From Sulfuricurvum sp. (GTDB lineage Bacteria > Campylobacterota > Campylobacteria > Campylobacterales > Sulfurimonadaceae): a stretch of 64,000 bases of DNA. Numbering within the stretch: position 1 is the first letter of the stretch; each line of letters begins with the position of its first letter. Position numbers and translations under genes: made by a program. This document shows positions 59,313-64,000 of the stretch, one piece after another. The notes below the pieces were generated by a model, which had not been told where the DNA came from, ran no database searches, and worked only from the letters and a program-made list of their open reading frames with translations. The stretch spans positions 108,010-172,009 of the forward strand of contig JAUYUB010000010.1 of NCBI GenBank assembly GCA_030692765.1, written 5' to 3'.

Positions 59313-60776
59313 ATGGCGCAATGCACCGCCATCATAGACATTGGGTCTAACTCAATGCGCATGGCGGTTGTACAAAAAACAAGCCGTTTTGCTTTTCATA
59401 TTATTCACGAAGTTAAAAGCTCTGTGCGCTTAAGTGAGGCTGCCTATACTAATAGCGGTCATCTACAAAAATCAGCGATGGATCGTACTGCAAGTGCATT
59501 AGGCGAATTTTTGCTTATTGCACGCTCCTTTAAAGCCCGTAAGATCCTTTGTGTTGCTACTTCCGCCTTACGTGATGCTCCCAATGCTCATGAATTTATT
59601 GCACGTATACGTCAAGAACACGCTCTAAGCATCAAAGTCATTGATGGTGTGCGAGAAGCCTATCTAGGCGGTATGGCATGCGCCAACCTGCTCCCTGTGA
59701 TGGATGCTATAAGCGTGGACGTTGGCGGTGGCTCAAGCGAGTTTGCGCAAATGAACAATGGTAAAGTTGAAAAGATGTTTTCTCTCAACATCGGTACCGT
59801 TCGACTCAAAGAACTTTTTATAGATCATGGAGACATGGAGGGTGCTGTCCGCTACATTGATGATGCGCTTAATACACTTCCTTTTGAATCAACACAAACG
59901 CTCATAGGCGTCGGAGGTACTTTTCGGGCTCTGACCCATTCGCTGATGAAAAAAGAGGACTACCCTCTCAAAAAACTGCATGGCTACTCAACCACAAAAG
60001 AAGCCTTTGAGACATTTACCAATGCCATCATGGAAGCTTCTCCAAAAAAACTCAAATCGTTAAATATCAAACCCGACCGCTTTGATACCATCAAGCCTGG
60101 AACTCTAATACTACAGCGTATTGCGAATCATTTGAACGTACAAAAGCTTATTTGTAGTGGGGTTGGTGTACGTGAGGGGGTCTATCTAAGCGACTTGCTT
60201 CGCAATGCAAAAGATCAGTTTCCTCAGAACTACAACCCATCACTGCGCTATCTTTTAGACAGCTATGCTACGTTTAGCAACCACAGCATTGAGTGTTCTG
60301 CTTTGGCCAAACGTCTGTTTACTCTTATGCATACCCATTTGGATCTTCCCCAGTCTTATCGCACCGAACTCGTTATGGCGGCAAAACTTCTTCCTATCGG
60401 TTTGGGAGTACGGTATTACGCTTATCAAAAGCACAGCCACTACCTAGCACTCAATGCTCTGGATTATGGGTTAACCCATTCCCAGATTGCGCTAGTATCT
60501 CATTTGCTCTTGTTTAAAAAAGGCAATACTTCTTCGGATCTAATCCCTAAGAACAGCTATGGATCACTTCTGCCAGCTGACAAAGTGCTGAATGCACTCT
60601 ATACGATTCTTTGGCTCTCGCATATCTTACTTGCACAACGCAGCAGTGCACAATCTCTTACGCTTTCTTTTTGTGATGGGCAACTAACGGTAAGCGGAAA
60701 AGATCTTTATCTCGCACGCGAGCAGCTTAAAAATCTTCCGTTGCTCCCGCAACTCTCCATTGAGTTACGTGACTAA
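59313..60776 (+). CDS. ppx: Exopolyphosphatase/guanosine pentaphosphatase (Ppx/GppA)
   Basis: ASKHA-fold enzyme that removes terminal phosphates from polyphosphate and/or hydrolyses pppGpp. AIIDIGSNSMRMAVVQ is phosphate-1, SVDVGGGSSEFAQM is phosphate-2, and GVGGTFRAL completes the site. The C-terminal half is an HD-type helical domain. At 487 residues it is the long form; Campylobacterota Ppx/GppA are often dual-function. The polymerising enzyme ppk is at 14983. It converges on bamA with 3 bases between. Confidence 0.93.
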   Translation: MAQCTAIIDIGSNSMRMAVVQKTSRFAFHIIHEVKSSVRLSEAAYTNSGHLQKSAMDRTASALGEFLLIARSFKARKILCVATSALRDAPNAHEFIARIRQEHALSIKVIDGVREAYLGGMACANLLPVMDAISVDVGGGSSEFAQMNNGKVEKMFSLNIGTVRLKELFIDHGDMEGAVRYIDDALNTLPFESTQTLIGVGGTFRALTHSLMKKEDYPLKKLHGYSTTKEAFETFTNAIMEASPKKLKSLNIKPDRFDTIKPGTLILQRIANHLNVQKLICSGVGVREGVYLSDLLRNAKDQFPQNYNPSLRYLLDSYATFSNHSIECSALAKRLFTLMHTHLDLPQSYRTELVMAAKLLPIGLGVRYYAYQKHSHYLALNALDYGLTHSQIALVSHLLLFKKGNTSSDLIPKNSYGSLLPADKVLNALYTILWLSHILLAQRSSAQSLTLSFCDGQLTVSGKDLYLAREQLKNLPLLPQLSIELRD

Positions 60777-60779
60777 CGC

Positions 60780-63056
60780 TTAGAAGCGTTGTCCGATTGT
60801 AAATTCAAAGTGAACAACATCATCACCCGGCTTAGCTGCGATAGGGTTTGAGAATACCAACTGCAAAGGTCCAACAGGACTGAACCACTCTAGCGACACC
60901 CCATAACCACCCCGCTTAACTTCCGTTATAGAATTATTTCCAATCATCCCATAATCGACAAATGCTGTAGCACGCATACGGGCTTCAGGGACAAGAGGAA
61001 AGCTAAGCTCAAAACTGTTTGAGAAAGTTTGTTCTCCACCATTTTTAAGAGCTTCTCCAGTTGTTGTTTCTTTTACAATATTTCCGTTGGCATCATAAGT
61101 ATGTGGAGAGATAGAGTAACTTTGATATCCACGAACAGAACCAATTCCACCCATAAAAAAACGTTCATTAATTGGGAGATAGCCCATATTTGCAATGTAG
61201 TTATAACGTGCTTTATAGCGAAGAATCAAATCAAAATCGGTCAGTTTTTGCAGTCCTCGATAAATAGCGAAAGTTGAACGGCTTTTGAGGAAATCAGCAT
61301 CCCCTCCTACTCCCGCTTTTTCAAAACTTTGAGAGAACGTCATCCCCTCTCTTGCCACATAATAATCGTCCGTACTGTCATACGATGCCGATGCCATCAC
61401 AGAACTTTTTGCATAACTTTCATAATAGCGCAGCTGTTCTTGTGTGAGGTTAGCATCAGCTAGATCGCTATATGAGTTTTGTGAGTAATTATACCCGGTA
61501 TAACCACTCCAATAACGGCTGAATCGATGCCCTACTCCAACACTAAGCCCTTTTGATGTCGTCGTATAGGTATCATATTGGGTTGAACTGTTGTTAATAG
61601 CAAAATTACCACTAAAATCGCTATCATTAAGGCGAGGATTTGAAATATTAAACGCATAATTGTTATTACGTTGTGATTTCTCAATATTTAGCCCTACAGT
61701 GATCCCTGAGCCGAAAATATTACGATCACTGATCGCAGCGCTGAGCATAAAGCCACCAAAACTCCCGTATCCACCCCCTAACTGGATGTTACCCGTCGGT
61801 GCTTCTTTGGCTTGGACGATGATGTTCATCGTTTCATCATCGATACGTTTTTCTTCAATAGTATTGCTCTCAAAATAACCCGTACGCCCCAATGCATTAC
61901 GGGAATCTTTTAAGTTGGTAAGGCTGTATAAATCACCCGGCGCTAAAAAGAGTTCACGACGCACTACTCGGTCAAGCGTTCGATTATTACCGGCAATGAT
62001 CACATCCCCAATATGGACTTTTTTACCTGGAACAATACGGTAGATCACTTCTACGGTTTTTGTCTCTTTGTCTTGGCGCAGATCAGGCTGAACTTGTACA
62101 AATGCGTATCCGAGATCCGCAATTTTTGTCTTGATTCGATCGGCATCATCACGAAATGTTTTGATGTTAAACGGTTTATTTTTTTCCAGTGCAATAACAT
62201 CTAAGAGGGCTTGATCCTCGATAACCGCAGTGTCTTGAAAAATAAGTACATCACTTACACGGAATATGTCTCCTTCAAAAACGTTATACGCTATTTTGGC
62301 CTCATAGCGATTGAAATCGACCGTTACGAATGGAGCATCGATTTTTGCATTTAAGTATCCAAACTGCATGTAGTAATCATGAATACGCAATGGATCGTAT
62401 TGCAACTCGGCAATTTTCATTTTACCGTCATTACGTCCCCACATCCATCCCATAAAATCACGTTCTTTATTCGCAATTATCGTATCAAACTCATCAGGAT
62501 CCAATCCTAAAACACCATTATATTTGAGTTCTTTAATAATGATCTCTTCGCCTTCGTTTGCGATAAACTTCACGCTTAAGCTGCCATTGTCAAGCTTTGT
62601 GGTCTCTACTTCTACCACCGAATCAATTTTGCCTTCTTGGTTCAAAGCATCAACAATCCGTTTTTTGGCACCTTCGATCCGTTTTTCATCGTACAGCGCC
62701 CCTTTGTCTATTTGTAAAAGACTTTTTTGAGCTTCTTCATCATTTTCCTTGTATCCCTTGAGTTCGATTTTAGAGATACTTGGTTTCTCTTTGAAATAAA
62801 ACGTCACCACCCCCGCTTCTTCTTGCGCCCAAACATCTTCAAAATAGCCCTGCTCAAAAAAAGTTTTGATTGTTTTATCCAAACGGGCAGGATCAAGAGA
62901 TTCGCCGATTTTTATTTCATTGAGCTGTTGTGCAACGGCTTGGGAAATATGGACCATACCCTCGTATTTTATACTGGTTACATTTTCGGTAGCTGCGCAC
63001 AGCAAAGCGGAAGAAAGAAAGAGAGAAAGAGTGATTTGTTTCAAGTGAAAATCCAT
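60780..63056 (-). CDS. bamA: Outer-membrane protein assembly factor BamA
   Basis: Core of the BAM machine that inserts beta-barrels in the outer membrane. Signal peptide LKQITLSLFLSSALLCAATE. Five POTRA domains occupy about 25-420 (VTSIKYEGMVHISQAVAQQL..., KPSISKIELKGYKEND...), then the Omp85 barrel containing FFMGGIGSVRGYQ, the VRGF-like motif of the family, and an end in FEFTIGQRF. It is 758 residues. A TGATAAAAT extended -10 lies about 26 bases before the ATG; no Shine-Dalgarno is obvious. Confidence 0.96.
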   Translation of the reverse strand: MDFHLKQITLSLFLSSALLCAATENVTSIKYEGMVHISQAVAQQLNEIKIGESLDPARLDKTIKTFFEQGYFEDVWAQEEAGVVTFYFKEKPSISKIELKGYKENDEEAQKSLLQIDKGALYDEKRIEGAKKRIVDALNQEGKIDSVVEVETTKLDNGSLSVKFIANEGEEIIIKELKYNGVLGLDPDEFDTIIANKERDFMGWMWGRNDGKMKIAELQYDPLRIHDYYMQFGYLNAKIDAPFVTVDFNRYEAKIAYNVFEGDIFRVSDVLIFQDTAVIEDQALLDVIALEKNKPFNIKTFRDDADRIKTKIADLGYAFVQVQPDLRQDKETKTVEVIYRIVPGKKVHIGDVIIAGNNRTLDRVVRRELFLAPGDLYSLTNLKDSRNALGRTGYFESNTIEEKRIDDETMNIIVQAKEAPTGNIQLGGGYGSFGGFMLSAAISDRNIFGSGITVGLNIEKSQRNNNYAFNISNPRLNDSDFSGNFAINNSSTQYDTYTTTSKGLSVGVGHRFSRYWSGYTGYNYSQNSYSDLADANLTQEQLRYYESYAKSSVMASASYDSTDDYYVAREGMTFSQSFEKAGVGGDADFLKSRSTFAIYRGLQKLTDFDLILRYKARYNYIANMGYLPINERFFMGGIGSVRGYQSYSISPHTYDANGNIVKETTTGEALKNGGEQTFSNSFELSFPLVPEARMRATAFVDYGMIGNNSITEVKRGGYGVSLEWFSPVGPLQLVFSNPIAAKPGDDVVHFEFTIGQRF

Positions 63057-63164
63057 GGCGTTAAATTGGCACTCATTTTATCACTGAGATAATTAATGTA
63101 CCGTAAATATAACCCAAAATCTGCTAAAATACTATTTTAAAGCATTATTAAGTAAAGGTTCATA

Positions 63165-64000
63165 ATGAACATAGGCATTGTAGGGCTAGGATTAATGGGA
63201 GGCTCTTTGGCTCTCTCTCTCCAAAAGCTTCCATTTGTTACTTCTGTCGTGGGAAGTGACCATAATACAGAACATCAAAAAATAGCATTGGAGAGAGGAC
63301 TTGTTCACGCCATTGTCCCTTTTGACATCCTCAAAGAACGTTGCGATGTTATCTTCTTTGCTGTCCCCGTTGATGGGGTAATACGTCTCTTGAACGAATG
63401 TATTGATTTGGCAGGAAGCGACAAAACACTCATTGATTTGGGCAGTACTAAAGCTGTGATTGTTAAAGCAGTGCCTGAAGCTATACGCAAAAATTTTGTC
63501 GCGGCGCATCCGATGACGGGAACAGAGCAATTTGGCCCTAATGCTGCTATAGAGGGGCTTTATACAAACAAAGTACTCGTGATATGTGATTTGGAACACA
63601 GCGGGGAAATACAGCGCAATACAGCATTAAAACTTTTTCGTTCGATTAATATGCAAGTGCACACGATGGGGGCGGATCAGCATGATCGCCATGCGGCATT
63701 TATCAGCCATATGCCTCACGTCATCTCGTATGCTATTGCCAACACTGTATTAGCACAAGAAGAAAAAGAGAACATTCTCACGCTTGCCGCAGGTGGATTT
63801 CGCTCTATGAGCCGATTGGCACAAAGTTCTCCCTACATGTGGGAAGACATCTTTCGCCAAAATCGCCAGAATGTCCTAGAAGCCGTTGAGCTTTTCGAGC
63901 GAGAACTTGCCACCATCAAAGAGGCGTTACTCGCAGAAAACTACACCTCACTGCACAATGAAATGAAAAATGCCAATAAACTGCAGGAAATTTTTTCGTA
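63165..64000 (+). CDS. tyrA: Prephenate dehydrogenase TyrA, 3' end at or just beyond window edge
   Basis: NAD(P)-dependent oxidative decarboxylase of tyrosine synthesis. The Rossmann motif GIVGLGLMGGSLALSL is at the N-terminus, with TLIDLGSTKAVI, AAHPMTGTEQFGP and DQHDRHAAFISHMPHVISYA following. The ATG at 63165 has AAAGG 7 bases upstream. The frame is open to the window end, which stops at TA after codon 278; a stop codon could fall at base 64001, since family members of this size end here. It was not in the ORF track because it runs off the edge. Confidence 0.92.
   Translation, partial: MNIGIVGLGLMGGSLALSLQKLPFVTSVVGSDHNTEHQKIALERGLVHAIVPFDILKERCDVIFFAVPVDGVIRLLNECIDLAGSDKTLIDLGSTKAVIVKAVPEAIRKNFVAAHPMTGTEQFGPNAAIEGLYTNKVLVICDLEHSGEIQRNTALKLFRSINMQVHTMGADQHDRHAAFISHMPHVISYAIANTVLAQEEKENILTLAAGGFRSMSRLAQSSPYMWEDIFRQNRQNVLEAVELFERELATIKEALLAENYTSLHNEMKNANKLQEIFS

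Noticed and set aside
1-64000. CRISPR arrays, tRNA/rRNA genes, insertion sequences or prophage
   Set aside because: No direct-repeat arrays, cloverleaf-like sequences, transposase or integrase motifs were seen by eye in any gap; all gaps are under 150 bases.

Overview
The window reads as chromosomal core sequence from a free-living, flagellated, sulfur-oxidising member of the Campylobacterota (Epsilonproteobacteria), most like Sulfuricurvum or Sulfurimonas. That placement is inference. It rests on gene order that I recall as conserved in Campylobacter and relatives (truB-csrA-ispE-smpB; rplS-trmD-rimM-KH-rpsP-ffh; aroQ-folK-flhF-flhG-fliA-fliM-fliY; lpxC-tsaB-like-thrB-ylxR-infB-rbfA-rimP), on an HsrA/CosR-type regulator, on a futalosine-pathway deaminase, and on a soxXYZAB operon. 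Coding density is very high: no gap reaches 300 bases, and I saw no tRNA, rRNA, insertion sequence, prophage or CRISPR array.

Layout. 1-1313: the end of an SspB-like gene facing a LysR regulator. 1452-6567 (+): uvrD, truB, csrA, ispE, smpB and a CorA-like transporter. 6603-14917 (-): a translation and envelope block (rplS, trmD, rimM, KH protein, rpsP, ffh, a pseudouridine synthase, waaA, a zinc-ribbon protein, a Nif3-like protein, a NYN nuclease, a TPR protein). 14983-19122 (+): ppk, a gamma carbonic anhydrase-like protein, a TRIC-like channel and mtgA. 19124-28276 (-): an MFS transporter, mnmA, a LOG protein, then fliY, fliM, fliA, a small membrane protein, flhG, flhF, folK and aroQ. 28398-30487 (+): an mqnX-like deaminase and sppA. 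30474-41618 (-): xseA, ubiE/menG, ribD, rimP, rbfA, infB, ylxR, thrB, a short tsaB-like gene, lpxC, an M23 peptidase and a DHH phosphoesterase.

41668-55792 (-) is the most distinctive part. In transcription order it runs nadA, nadC, flhB, a periplasmic double-Cache-like sensor, an OmpR-type response regulator, a histidine kinase, then soxX, soxY, soxZ, soxA and soxB, a porin, a secreted metallo-beta-lactamase-fold protein, two secreted DsrE-like proteins and a secreted protein with a duplicated DUF302-like domain. The sox genes encode the periplasmic thiosulfate-oxidising core without soxCD. The downstream secreted proteins look like an accessory sulfur-handling module. A palindrome overlapping the putative soxX promoter, just after the sensor/regulator/kinase genes, suggests local control.

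55873-64000 is mostly plus-strand: plsY, folB, an HsrA/CosR-like response regulator with an intact receiver and its own adjacent kinase, a 2[4Fe-4S] ferredoxin and ppx; then bamA (-) and the start of tyrA (+), cut by the window edge. The main leads are the sox accessory module and its operator, the HsrA-like two-component pair, and the symmetric promoter between nadA and plsY.
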